Shown here: one piece after another, positions 1 to 11,095 of the stretch
Layout: every line of letters begins with the position of its first letter
How positions within the stretch are numbered: position 1 is the stretch's first letter
NCBI GenBank assembly: GCA_020080175.1
Contig: JAGHQL010000117.1
Coordinates: forward strand, 1 to 64,000
Direction: 5' to 3'
Origin: Glutinoglossum americanum
Lineage: Eukaryota > Ascomycota > Geoglossomycetes > Geoglossales > Geoglossaceae
DNA: 64,000 nucleotides
Notes under the pieces: generated by a model
Seen by the model: only the letters and a program-made list of their open reading frames with translations
The model's database searches: none
What the model was told of the DNA's origin: nothing
Translations under genes and position numbers: made by a program

Positions 1-573
1 TGAGGCCGAGACCTCCTTCTTGGCTGAGGCGGACAGGGCACCAATAACAACAAGTAGTGTTGGGGGTACGATATCGAAATAACATTTATTCCTCCTGGAT
101 AGCTGATTTGGACTACATACTCATTCCTACAATCATCACCCTATTCCGCAAGTACACGTGATAACTTTCCTTCCTTCCGTAAACTCCCAACAGCACCGAC
201 TACGTGCCAACACCCTACAGCGTTTGATAGGTGATGTCCTTGAATTCGAAGAAGTCGATCCCAGGGCCTATGGTCACCGTGCGTTGAGTAATGGACGAAA
301 AGTTTTTAACGCTCTGTGCGATAACAGTGGCTTTCTCTTATCAAATGAAATCCAAAAAATATTTCTCGACACCGGTATCGCCATCCTCCTCTGGCTACTT
401 CCCCCACATCGTTATAAAGCTATCAAGCTGATGGTTCAGTAAGGCTCGGCCTTGATGAACGACTTTGAAAGACGTGTGTGTCTTCGCCAAATTTAGCCAA
501 ACGGCCAACACCTTAAACATTCGGCAGAAAACTCAGCGCGAATAAATCTTTCAGCCTTTTCGCCTGGTCTCGC
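1..573. other. Left edge, no recognised gene
   Basis: No recognisable gene. A 94-codon plus-strand frame at 158-442 starts with ATG but matches no family I know and shows no splice signals. It lies beyond the 3' end of a decayed FunK1 kinase on the opposite strand and may be unrelated filler. Confidence 0.4.
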
Positions 574-1150
574 TCAGCAAATGGAACTATTGGGCGATGG
601 TGGCGGTTTGTCTTGGCTATAACAGATAATCACCCACAGAATGACGTAGAAAAAAGATTCTAAATCGTGGCGGTAGGTGTGCGCTTTGCCTTCGAGTACC
701 TCGATCGCCATGAATTCCATAGTACCGGTTCGGTGTCTTGCCCCACTTAGGCCACTGTCTAACTCCTTTGCTAGGTTGAGATCGATCAGCATTCCACTTG
801 GTCTCCTTCCCTCTCTGCATCTGTAGTGATGATGTTGTTCTTAGAGATATCATGATGAAGTATCTCTCCATCTTGATAAAGAGATCTGTAGCCCTTGATG
901 ACATCACGGCACACCTCTAAAAACTCTAAGACACTCGAACTCATGAATTGCTCGTCCTGGGGGAGACGACTAGGTAACAGGATATCCGATTGTCGAATGA
1001 TTCATCGTCGGTGTCCCTTGGAGGCATCAAACTGGTCGCTTTGGGCTCCTCAACGCTATATTTAAAGAAGGGTGACGAATTACGGTTGCTTTGTGTAGCA
1101 AATGTTTACATCTTGCTACGTCGCAATGGTAAATATTATACATACCGTTC
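574..1150 (-). pseudogene. FunK1-type fungal protein kinase, decayed
   Basis: This is the catalytic core of a fungus-specific FunK1 protein kinase, read on the minus strand in pieces. In order there are a segment with DDESFDNRI about 1020-980, a segment VLEFLEVCRDVIKGY around 920, the catalytic loop HHDISKNNIIT around 850 (family form HRDISENN, so the usual Arg is His here), then LIDLNLAKELDSG and GTMEFMAIEVLEG from 790 to about 690 (DLD and APE-like segments), ending in SFFYVILWVI. At least two frame changes separate the pieces, one near 955 and one just before 792, and no splice sites explain them. Family membership is recognised from the ordered motifs. I infer a dead copy. FunK1 genes are often multicopy in some ascomycetes, and a second relic lies at 27.1 kb. 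Confidence 0.75.
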
Positions 1151-1613
1151 AACCGATCAACCTTCTTGGCCTCTTCCTTCAGCAGAGACCGTCAAGACCC
1201 TTGGAGAACGCCAATTCGGGCTAGAGAAGAATCTCTTGCACGCAGTCAAATCTCAAAACCCGAAGACAGCGAATCAACGACCGAAAAGCAAAGACCATGT
1301 TTCCAATCAATCTGCCTTTTGCCCCTGGTTGACTACCTCGGATATTGCACCCAAGCTAATGAGACCTGCTTCGGGATGCTTTTATCGTTGGTTAGCCTCA
1401 CTCGCCACTCCACACCACCAAAGCACTGGCGTACCTGGCTTGCATAAAACCCAGTAAGGGTAGTTCCGGGAGCGATCGATAGTGGGATTAACGTAGGGAT
1501 ATCGGGTGGGCTGTCTTGGGGCTGGAAATGGATAGACCTCCCGTGATTCGTCGTGATCTATATTACTCGGTGAGGCACAACATCAGTGGCTGCGATCTGG
1601 ATATAATCAAAGT
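1151..1613. other. Gap between FunK1 relic and F-box gene
   Basis: No supported gene. Plus-strand frames at 990-1457 overlap the kinase relic antisense and look like shadows. The right end holds the 3' flank of the F-box gene, which terminates at 1614. Confidence 0.4.
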
Positions 1614-3609
1614 TCAATTAGATATGACATTACTGGCCTTGAAAGAGCTTAGTTTCCCATGCTTGTAGAAGCTGTACACGCCCTTCCCAGCTGCGCGTTC
1701 AATACTGACGTCGATGGTCTGGATTAATTCTCCACCAGGACCATTTATAGGGAACCGCTCGACGCGCGAGAAATCTGTGAAGTTGCGACGGCCTAGTTTG
1801 CGCGTCTCGATTGGGATATCTTCCGTGTCATAGTGGAACTCGATGCCGCACAAGCCTCCTAATCGAGTGACACAGACTTCGGTCAAAGACCGAAGATAGA
1901 TACCATTAGGGCCTCCAAATCGAGTCCAGGATAATGGTTGGTATCCAGCGGCAGAAGGACTTTCGCCTGTAAAGGATTCTTCGTTCAGGCACAAGTCCGG
2001 ACTGGGTACTGTAGGATACCACAGCGCTGTAGCTCGCAATTGCAGGCCTTGTGCTACTGGACGTAGCACATGGGGCAAATTCAGCGTGGCTATTGCAAGA
2101 CTAACTATTTTATATCCCTGTTATAATTAGTGAGTTGTGAGTTATACAAAACGTTGAAGATAAGGAAACGACGAGTGGACTTACGTCAACGCCCACTTCC
2201 AGAGCACTGATGGATCCGAAGTTTGCCAGGCGCTCTGTCACCGGCGAGTCTCTCGGACAGCCAAACCATTTTGATGCATGTCCATCGCCGATAATAACTT
2301 GGAGAGCCCTGATGCCTCGTGGCCCAATCGCCAAAACGAATCCTCTCACTGCTGTGACTTCGAGGAAGTGCTCGTTGCCCTCAGCCATGTATCCCAGACG
2401 AATGTCCGCGTTGCTGCTGGTTATAAAACGCATTCCAGTAACGTACTCAATATTACCAGCTGCAGTAATTGAAAAGGCAATCCTAGAGAGATCACTAGGT
2501 ATGGAAGCACATTGTTTTTGAAAAAGTCGGCAACCCTCATTGAACCCTTTGCAATAGCCAGAGCCTATCTCTTGCTTAACATCCCCAGCTACCTCACTCC
2601 ATCTTAAGCCATCGGCACTCAGGTTTTTGCAAGAGGATTCCAAAGCATCGCCCAGGCGCAAATGTAGCAAATTAATAAGTGCCCGAATCAAACCCCAGAC
2701 TCTCTTCCTATTTTTCAACCGGGGGGGGCTATGAGCATGACTGGTGATTCGATATAACGTAATCCAGTCTCTTGACTCTTTGTTGTCTCGCTTCTCAAAG
2801 ATAAAGTCGCGGTCGTGACCGCCTTCAAATCTGGAGGCCCAGAAAGTCTGACTAGTCAAAACGGGGAGGAACGCTTTCGAAGCTCGACGCAGGTTCAGAG
2901 CATCACCAGTCTGCAAGTTGATAGCTATAGCCTCGAGAATCTCCCATGGAAGGGTTGAAAAGCAGTCTCCTCCTTGCGTCTTTGGTACTAAGTATGGTGG
3001 TTTTTGCGAACGCATCGTTAGCAATCTAGGAATCTCCGGCACGTCATATGGGTTTTCCTTGGCGTATTGACATGTTTCTGAGCTACCGTATTGGTCCATA
3101 AGTCGGTCCTCCCACGGATAATGGTCCTGATTATCAAAGAGGGTAAGGCCTCCATAATCGTGGCCCCAACACACGCCGATCCCTCGAAGCGGAAATGGCA
3201 ACGATCTGCAGACCTCGAGGAGCCGCTCGAAGGGGATGCTGTCAGGTTCTGAGGCCTTCTGGAGAAGACGCCAGCAGGCATCATGAAGCACAAAGCCATG
3301 CCGACCGTTTTCTGGACGTTGCCGCATGACTGGAAGCCTGTCGCTAGCTTGGAAGATATAATCATGGTCGTCCCAACGCATGGCGGGATCAGACGGGGCA
3401 ATCCACTCGCCACCACCAGGGTCACTATACCGGCCAACACCAGAGATGAAGGCCCCTTTAGAGCTTGAATAGACTGATGGAATTAGTACTAGATCGTTGT
3501 CATATATTTGAGAGACCATACTTGCACGAAACTCTTTCAACCAAGATGCCGTGGCATAGCCATCGATCAGGTACCCACAGATTACACAACTAAAGATAAC
3601 AGGACTCAT
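1614..3609 (-). CDS. F-box protein, 642 aa
   Basis: Two exons, complement(1614-2117, 2185-3609), joined by a 67-nt intron with GTAAGT donor, CTAAT branch and CAG acceptor. The join is phase 0 and keeps one frame from VGVD into GYKIV. The N-terminus has a CVICGY Cys-x2-Cys pair. Near residues 215-250 is a divergent F-box, beginning FSTLPWEILEAIAI and followed by LRRASKAF. The C-terminal half, with recurring Gly/Trp segments, resembles the substrate-recognition part of the large F-box family of filamentous ascomycetes, probably as an adaptor of SCF ubiquitin ligase; the substrate is unknown. No frame damage is visible. It starts at 3609, the first ATG of the frame. It lies isolated beside repeats and decayed genes, so it may belong to the accessory compartment. 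Confidence 0.8.
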
Positions 3610-4066
3610 GGCATCCGAGTGGGCAACACCTTCTGGACCGTTTCGTGGTGCAGTGAAATATCGCGGGAATTATCTCAGACCCACAAACTGATCAGGTAAT
3701 GCTTCGCTTACCTAAGCCCCTGATTCGCGTGATTACAGTTTACCTCAGATTCCCAGGCCCGCACATCCTCGTTGCTTGCTTAAGCCGGATGCGGGAGGAC
3801 CAATGAACAAATTATTCACCAAGTATTTGAAAATTACGGCCGCAAACTTATATTATGTGTACAGGGCTTGTGAGTCACCCTGCCCTTGGTCACAGCTAAG
3901 CACAAAAGACAAATAAGACCGCAAGTACAAAAGAAGCGGGAAGCCTTAATCGGAGGAAGCAAAGGAAACGGCGAATGCAAAGACAACGGCACAAACAACT
4001 ATCATTACCCCCCAACAGCTCTCCATCCCGGGCAGCTCATGCCAGTCGCCGCCTTGCGAATTGAAC
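3610..4066. other. Intergenic, F-box promoter side
   Basis: No gene recognised. It holds the upstream region of the F-box gene (minus strand) and the 3' flank of the endonuclease-fold gene that ends at 4067. A 66-codon plus frame at 3886-4086 has no family signature. Confidence 0.45.
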
Positions 4067-4646
4067 TTAGCAGGAGGTTTTGGTGACATACTCGTTCAAG
4101 ACCTTGTGAATCTCCGCCTCGTCATCCTTGAGCTCGTAGGCTTTTCCAGTCTCCGTAGTGGGGTAGTCCTCCATTATCAGCTCGCCAGGCTCGAGAAAGT
4201 AGAAGCGCACGTAGGTCCCGATGGTGACAATGCCGTAGAGAACCTCATTGCCGGTCTGTTCGGCACGCACCAACGTCAGGTAGTTGGTCAGCTGTTCGAG
4301 GGCCTCGGCCCACTTGGACCCCCAAGTCTCGTATCCTCTTCTCTTGTCCTCCATGAGAACGACTTTCTTAGGGTCGCCATTCTTGATGTAGCGAATGGTG
4401 AAGTCAGCACGCAGCTTGACAACACCTTCAAGCGGCCGCTGTTCTTGCTCTATCCCATAGAGCTTGTCCTGCGTGAAGTAGTGAGGCAGGGTGTTGTTCC
4501 AGAAGTTGTCGACTGCATTTTCCAAGGACCCGGCCGCTTTGATCTTATCATAGTAGAACTTAGGGATGGGTTTGCTCATGTACTTGCCATAGGTCAGTGG
4601 ACTTGATCCAAACACAAGGGAAGCCAGTGCAACCTACATAAGCCAT
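4067..4646 (-). CDS. Small protein with PD-(D/E)XK-like motif, 174 aa
   Basis: The body is one exon (4067-4582). I propose a 9-nt first exon at 4638-4646 (Met-Ala-Tyr) joined across a 55-nt intron with GTAGGT donor, CTGAC branch and AAG acceptor; otherwise translation would start at 4579 (MSKPIPK). The protein contains an acidic/basic pattern of a restriction-endonuclease fold: an Asp in LRADFTIRY, then after about 15 residues VLMEDKR, fitting D...(D/E)xK, flanked by a Trp-rich helix (GSKWAEALEQL) and strands (YGIVTIGTYVRFYFL). Fungal genomes hold many such short proteins of unknown role, often near transposons. Nuclease activity is not shown. The frame is intact. Confidence 0.6.
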
Positions 4647-5229
4647 TTTAGAGGTGAAGATCGCTGGGTCGCCCGGGGAACGAGAAGCGGCCGAAAGGCA
4701 GGGGCGGAGGGGAGAGAAGGTGCAAACGACAGCGTAAAAGGCAGCGCCGGACGCAGACACGGCCTCGGAAGAGAGCACACGAAGCCGATCGAAAGGGAGT
4801 GTAGAAGGCGCGGAAAAGGGAGCGTAGAGGCACCGAACGAACGCAGAAAGAGGGGCACGAGGCCACAGAAAGCCGCGAGGCAAGAATCGTAGTGGTGGGG
4901 GAGGAAGGGTTGCAGGCTCGAACTGCAAGTGAAATGGCGATGAGGTTGAAGAAAGAAAAAAGTGCGCGCGATTGCAAAAGATATGGCGGTTGTATGCGGG
5001 GAAAACCTAGCCCTTTCCGAAAGAGGTATGTTAACAAACCACCCTGACTCACGTGTTTGCTCAATCAAAAATGGTAGCAATGGAAAAAATTGCCTAGTCC
5101 TCATCCCCACAATGGTTTCCGGACCGTCGGGGTTGATTTTGTATTCAGCGGGTTGTCATCGAAGTCAGTTTCGCCTTGTTGGCTAGTCTTTAAAGCTATG
5201 GTGATAAAAGAGTCGTCAGCATCACCTAA
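4647..5229. other. Pyrimidine-rich leader region
   Basis: Read on the minus strand, about 4650-4980 is strongly C/T-rich, consistent with promoter and 5' leader of the adjacent minus-strand gene. Overlapping long frames here (up to 158 codons) are compositional and match no family. The stretch from 5100 to 5229 approaches a fossil retroelement fragment. Confidence 0.45.
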
Positions 5230-5750
5230 ATTAAATAGTAATAAAGAGGTAAGCACACTCATGATTGGAACCCATATTTTCAAGTTGCTGGCCGGAGTTT
5301 TTAACGGGATCTATACATACTAGCGCTGGCTCGGAACGCTCAAGAGTAGTGTTGATGCATCCTTGAATGCTAAAAATCGGGCGGTATAGCCTTGCATCTT
5401 GAAAAGCTCCGGAATCCTTGATGTGAGCTATATATACTTGAGATTGCTCTATAACTACTAGTGCAACTATAGTATACGCTCGTTGATTTGCACGATTCCA
5501 ATCGATGAGTTCCTTGGCTTCGCCCGATGTGGGTTCCCATTGGATGAGCTGAATGGCAGCCATAGAGATTGATGGTTGAATAGCCTTGCTAGTAGTAGAA
5601 AACTGTTTCGTACCGTGGGCCTGAGTCTTCGGATTCACTAGAGGTGACTTCCTAGAGATCCTCTCGAATTAGGATCATCTCCATAGCATTCTTCCAGGCC
5701 GTGTAGTTGGATGCGCCTTCGAGTTTTTCGACTCCATGAAGATACGTAGA
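5230..5750 (-). mobile_element. Fossil Ty1/copia LTR retrotransposon, gag fragment
   Basis: Minus-strand translation shows the N-terminal part of a copia-type gag: a segment with GASNYTAWKNAMEMIL near 5715-5665, then WNRANQRAYTIVALV near 5495 and a following helix. This order is typical of the copia gag polypeptide. Only this internal part is seen; no pol domains, primer-binding site or terminal repeats were recognised nearby. It is clearly broken, with several interruptions, and looks old. Confidence 0.6.
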
Positions 5751-6263
5751 GGGGAGAATGCCGTATTCCAAGACCGCTGTGATTAAGTTGCTTCTTGCAT
5801 ATTGGCAACCGATGCTTTGATATGAAGTAGTCTCAAAAGCCTAAGAAAGAAATGCTACCAAAATAGTAGTAGATGGGCTAAACGGAACCTGGGTTCATAA
5901 CCTGTTGAACGAAGGCTAGACCTTGTAGAATAGATTGAATTCAAATAGACTACTTAATAGGCGCAAAAGTAAAACAAAACCGAGTAGGGGAATGCTCTTT
6001 ATAGACAAAGAAAACGGCGATATCGCTAAGGAGTGTTTCGTACGCTGTACGTGGGTATAGTACGTAGCATAAGCAAGAAGGATCATAATCAATGGAGTAA
6101 AGTTTGAAAGAAATAGGGGAAAGGATGAGGATCCAAAAGATGAGGATCCTCACATTAGCATCGCGAGCTAGCTAAGATGCTAGAGAATATGTTTTTGACC
6201 TTTCGTTATTCCCAATAAAGCCATCCTTAGTCAACGTTCTGCGGATCCACTAGCAGGCGTTAG
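5751..6263. other. Degenerate intergenic DNA
   Basis: No gene recognised. AT-richer DNA between the retroelement fragment and the DUF3435 relic, possibly further decayed element sequence. No terminal repeats seen. Confidence 0.35.
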
Positions 6264-6720
6264 TTAGCAACACCATCCATTGGTATCCAAAACATAAGCT
6301 CTTCCATGGTAAATCTCGGCCGTGTCTCTTGGATCGAACGGAGTCTTTGTGACCCAGGTAAAGCCAATGAAAAACCTTTCAGCGAAATTCAACCCTGATG
6401 AGATAACAGGTCTCGAGGAGAGCTGTCCTCTAGAGGAATCGATGTAGTAGCGAACAAAATCTTTAATCATCGCCAGGTCAGGAGCAAATACCCCTTCAGC
6501 AAAGTACTTCCCGGGATCATCACCACCCTCTATCATCCATCCGTTCCGCTAAGTCAGCATTGCAGTGATGCTCAAGGATAGTGTATTGTCTACTCACTCC
6601 CTGTATAGAGTCAAGGCTCTCTGCTGAAATTCTATGGTATCAGCAATGTGCTTGTTTTCGCCTTGAATAAAATCTTTCTCCTAGTAAGCTCCTCTTCTGT
6701 AGCCGTTGGCTGCAGCGCGT
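6264..6720 (-). pseudogene. DUF3435 tyrosine-recombinase-like relic
   Basis: The 90-residue segment 6264-6536 carries the DUF3435 signature in order: MIKDFVRYYIDSSRGQL, then VISSGLNFAERFFIGF, WVTKT and a following acidic stretch with AEIYHGRAY. A plausible intron (GTGAGT donor, CTGAC branch, TTAG acceptor, 49 nt) lies at 6549-6597, and a weaker match continues upstream to about 6700 (EFQQRALTLY, then an Arg/Lys-rich stretch) in a frame that no longer agrees. Only the region before the catalytic core is present; the Arg...His-x-x-Arg...Tyr residues are absent. DUF3435 proteins include the captain recombinases that mobilise giant Starship elements, and also Crypton-like enzymes. I infer a truncated relic; which subclass is unknown. 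Confidence 0.6.
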
Positions 6721-9670
6721 GCCTAAGAGTAATGTCAGCGAACTTTATCCGTCGGAATCATGTCTGCCTTGCCTCATAGAAGTATAGCCTAATCCCACGA
6801 TCCTATGCGGGGCGGTCTAGATCGCACACAATCGAAGAAAAACTTAGGAGTGAAACAGCTTGAGACGAGCTGAAAGTCGACACACACACACCTTTCATGT
6901 CTTGCCTTCTTCAGGCCAAGCCATTCTATGCAGTGTGCTCTGCTACCTTAGAGAATCAATTGACATGGCCCTTAAACCACTAGCGCACTAAGACTTGGCG
7001 CTGAAAGGCGTCATTCACAAGCCCTCTGGCCGCGTCATCCAAGATCGCTGCACACTCATTGATATCCACGCCGCTGGTTTCACCTCCAAAAGTCCTCCTA
7101 ATCTGGTACCTGCCCCGAAAACTCCCCCCTGGCGCACCAAGAGTTGACGTAGAAGGGTATCATCACAAGCCCTCTACCGCGTCATCAATACGGCTATGCC
7201 GCCTTTTGAAAGGCATCCATGCGCAGTCCTTGAGGGCCAACTTCGTAATCTGTCCCAAGACGCCATGCTGTCGTAAGCCTTGCTGTGCCCGGCAAAAGAA
7301 CGCCAGAACTCGTCATCATCCGTCTCCTCATGCACCCGAGTCTACATGCTGAGACGCCGGTCCTAATGTCCCTTGTCCACATTTTTCCCCATAGCCCAAT
7401 GACCACTGCATGATCAACTAGTCCTACCAAATCATCCCACCACTCTCCTTACATGGACCGGTGAAAGCTGACATAGCCCACCCTTTCCATCCCCTATCCT
7501 AAGTTTTGCCAATCGGGCATTCATTCTGCCTCGGCATTCATTCTGCCGAGTCACATCTCGAGTCAGCAGACGAGGTGCAAGCAGTGGACGCAAGGGGGTC
7601 ATTGAGGGGGGTCGTTTGCGCAAGTTCAGTGTCGTTCTCTCCGGCGGAGCCGAAGCCGCTGAATAGTTGCAAGCCAATCATCGGGCCGGTCTCGCTACTG
7701 GCACGGTCGTACATCTCCCCTAACGTAGTAGCCTTCTATCTCTGACTGAGCTCAAACCTTGTTGGTGCCAGAGAAAGAGCCTATCCCATCACCTGCCGGT
7801 TCCCTATCTGCATCTCTCGATAGCACCGTGCTTAGTAACATGTTCCCTCCTTTGCGTCGAGCGCTCCATCCTCCTGCTGCAATGCACTTAGGCATGCGTA
7901 AGTTCCCTTTCCCTCACAAGTAGCTCCCCAACACCGCCAATGTGCCTTATCGCCAGTTTAAAATAACTACTCTTCAAGCCTTGATACCCAGCTGTGCCTC
8001 CACCCATAGCTTCCTCTCTATAGCACCGCTCTCAGGTCCTCCCCCTTTATGCACGGCCTTCAACTCTGCGGATATGCCTTGCAGGGGTTGGGGGAAATTG
8101 CTGTCCAATGGTACCCCACCCTCAACGCCTGCACCCTCACTGCAAGGTCATCTATCGAGAAAAGGAAGTATGCCCGCATCATTCCAGGCTACCGTCTCAT
8201 GCTTCCCTCCGGCGTCGATAAGCAAATACCTCATGTTTTGCCACCTTCATGGTCACACCCTCTATCCAATCGATTTCAGAAACCATATTAACCCCAAAGG
8301 AGTAGAGTTACTTGAGTTCGATCCCTCCTAGAGCGTGGACTCCAATCGACTCATCTCGCACAACTAAGCAGCTCAACTAATGAAACAATCCTTTGGTCAC
8401 AGTGTCACTGATGAAATGCTGTGATCCAACTGATTATGAACTGTCAGTTTCATATCTGCATCTTCTGGTAACAACACATTTAGAAATGTGAACACCCTCT
8501 CCTTTACGCACAGTCCTTCAATTCTGCCGATGTGCCTTGTCGTAAGTTGCCTGAGCTTCAGCACTATCTACTCGGTCCGAAAAGCCCTCTTGACCTGTTC
8601 CTTGCTATGTGAACCATAGATCGTCACAGCGATACCAGGGGCGAGTCATGCATTCCGCAAGTGATTTGCAAGGATGCAGCAACAGGAAGAGCCCTTGGCA
8701 CGGTCTAAAGTGCTCCAGCCCGTAGGAGTAGGAATATGGCAGCCTTGGCGAGTTTCTGCCCCAACTAGGTGAAAGGCAGAGACATCGGGTCTCTTTGCAG
8801 GTAGTCTCGGTGTCGCCGGATCGTCCAATTTCGACATTTAGCTATCCTAAGCTGCATGCTCCGCCACTTCAAAGAACCAATTAGCCTTTGAACCAGCCCT
8901 GAAGGATGTCATTCGCAAGCCATCTGCCGCGTCATCCATTGCAGAGAGACCGGGATGCTATAGCTGCACCTTCACAATCTCATTTGCCACTCCTCAAAAC
9001 TCTCTGCCAGTCTCCATCATGCCGATGAATTTACACCCTGTCACCACCCACGCCGGGGGATGTAACTTCGCGGTTGCCTGTCGTATTGCTCAGTAAAGGA
9101 TCAAAGGCGCATCGTCAGGGCGTTGGGGTTCATGGGTGCCTCAGAGGAGGGCCTGGCTATGCAGTTCAAGTGGAATCCTGAACCGCTGGATCCTTAAATC
9201 CTCATACCCTACTCAGTCAAAACCCCCCTCGTGATCCAATCGTGATCCAGCCCCCTTCATGCTCTAGCCCTTGCTATAGAGGAGGGAACTAGAAATGCTC
9301 CCCTAGGCCAGCTACTCGTGTGCTCCAGCCCCCGTTCTGCTCCAGCCTAACTGAAAGGCAGTTCTGTTATACTCTCCGCCAGGGTTGACCAGCGCGTGCT
9401 CGGTGTTTCACCATAATACGTAACTATTAATGGCAGTCGGCTAGAATTGACTATAGAGACTAGACCTGCATAATCAGTTCCATTCGTGCTGTCAACCTGT
9501 CGGATGGGTTGAAAAAAAGCACCGATTACCTGACCATCAACCTGCTCTGCCTTTCCCTCAAACTCACACTGTCCTTTTTGAGCACGACCGGTAGTTCGTA
9601 TAGCGCATCAGCCTAAAGCTGCCTGGTCTCGTCATGCCGCATGCAAGAGGCTAGTGAAATGGTTTTCTTA
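6721..9670. repeat. About 3 kb of degenerate, internally repetitive DNA
   Basis: No intact gene. Diverged copies of short blocks recur. A block ending in CCGCGTCATC is seen near 7011-7045, 7150-7183 and 8905-8938; a block with ATGTGCCTT occurs near 7941, 8072 (as ATATGCCTT) and 8530; and pyrimidine-rich runs such as CCTCCTTTGCG and CTCCTTTACG occur near 7845 and 8500. Translated on the minus strand, the first block reads DDAARGLVND or DDAADGLAND, so it may descend from a coding repeat. Weak tandem phrases with GTGATCCA occur near 9230. I interpret it as the eroded remains of repeated elements of unknown family. Confidence 0.5.
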
Positions 9671-10362
9671 TCGTAGTTGCTACTAGCTCCACTGAATCAC
9701 AGTGTTCCTCAAAACTGAGATATGGGAAGCTCGTGTGGTTTACAGTACACACGGCGTTCATCTTGATCCAAAACGATACAGTAGGCCTGGAGAAGAAGTA
9801 TAGGTATCTGTAGTCAGCTATAAAACAAAAAAAATGAAGGGCTTAGAGTAAATTACCTGAATGTAAACTTTGGCTGTCTTCATCCAGCATTCAGCATAGG
9901 TAATATCTCTGACGGATCTTTGGTGACTCCGAGTTTCTAGGCGGAAACCTGTCAGTGACATGGGCTGTGCAGATTCTGAGACACGGGATTACTCTACACA
10001 GGGAGAATTTTGGGAGTCCAGAATTATTAGGGAAGATTAAATGAGCAATGGAAGTTGAAGATCAAGTGGTGGGGTTGGACGCGCAGCAGAGAAGCACGTG
10101 AGACGAGCACTCGAAGCAGCACTAGAATGATTAGATCCACAAAAGGCTTTAGCATCAGCTGAATGGCTAGGCGTCTGGCTAGGGGGCTGAAGCCAAACAG
10201 GGGACAGGAGTGAAGGGGTGGGAAAGGAAAATTAGTGGATAGCGCTAAACATGGGGGTGAGCGGTGCTCAGCCTGCTCGCGCGAGCACAAGGCGGCGTGG
10301 CTCACCCGCCCGAAAGGGACGGGTTGAGGGTGAGTCGCCTGCAGTATACTGTTATCTTGGCC
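9671..10362 (+). repeat. Dispersed direct repeat, copy A
   Basis: Shares three collinear blocks with 17810-18032 in the same orientation: the left end (GTAGTTGCTACTAGCTCCACTG against GTAGCTGCTACCAGCTCCACTG, differing at a few bases), a middle block with GGATCTTTGGTGACTC, and a right block from the phrase GCGCTAAACAT through a GCTCGCGCGAGC palindrome to the end TGTTATCTTGGC. Copy A is about 690 nt, copy B about 220 nt, so B has internal gaps or A has insertions. It could be a solo LTR or a non-autonomous DNA element; the ends do not decide. Confidence 0.6.
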
Positions 10363-11095
10363 GAAAATAATTGGATTTTCTAACCAATTATCAGTCTCGC
10401 GAAATTCCAAGCGATGCCATCGCGATAACCGCTGAGGATATCCTACATGTCAATTTCGTCGATTTTCTTGCGCTTGAAGTTTCGCTGGTATGGCGTAAGG
10501 GACTCTGGCAGGCCCAAGGGGAAGGCAGGATGGCGACTCGAAAGAGCCACGATCGCCTCGTCCTTTTCGTCAAAAGTTTCAAAGTCTTGAATTATTGGCT
10601 CCTTTAAGGCTCGATAGTGAACAGCTCAAGAATGGCATTGGATATAGGGCAACAAGTCAAAAGGTTGGCTCAGCTGCAACACGACCCCGCCTTTCCTCAC
10701 CAACTGTTTTCCTGTCCAGCCGCTTCGCATTGCCTGCGCAATCTTCATTATCCTTCTTCCAGAGACGAGATTTCGATAGCTTCGACCTTGCCCTGCATAT
10801 AGTTGTTTGCGAGGAATACTCGCCCAGTGAGGACTGTTTTTCTTCGTAAGGCCCCTAATTTTCCGACTACAGAGGTCAAGCTCACATCTCCCAAGCATAA
10901 GTGTGAAGTCCATCTCCGTCGCATGCACCACAAATGGCCGCTCCTGGCCCGAGGATTTCGACGGTATAGGTGCATCTCATATAATGGTTTAATCCGAACC
11001 CAGATTCCAACTGCCCTGCCAAAGTCGGCGCCCAAGCCCAGGATTCTCCTGTTCATCGATAGCCCCTTATCTGCAATTCGTGATCGTACCGAGCG
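10363..11095. other. NLR1 upstream region
   Basis: No separate gene recognised. Several overlapping short frames on both strands (for example 10371-10607 and 10595-10849 plus) have no family signature. This stretch presumably holds the promoter and 5' leader of the NLR gene starting at 11096. Confidence 0.4.

Noticed and set aside
4061-4606. 181-codon plus-strand frame
   Set aside because: Antisense shadow of the PD-(D/E)XK-like gene, whose minus-strand translation is far more protein-like and spliced.
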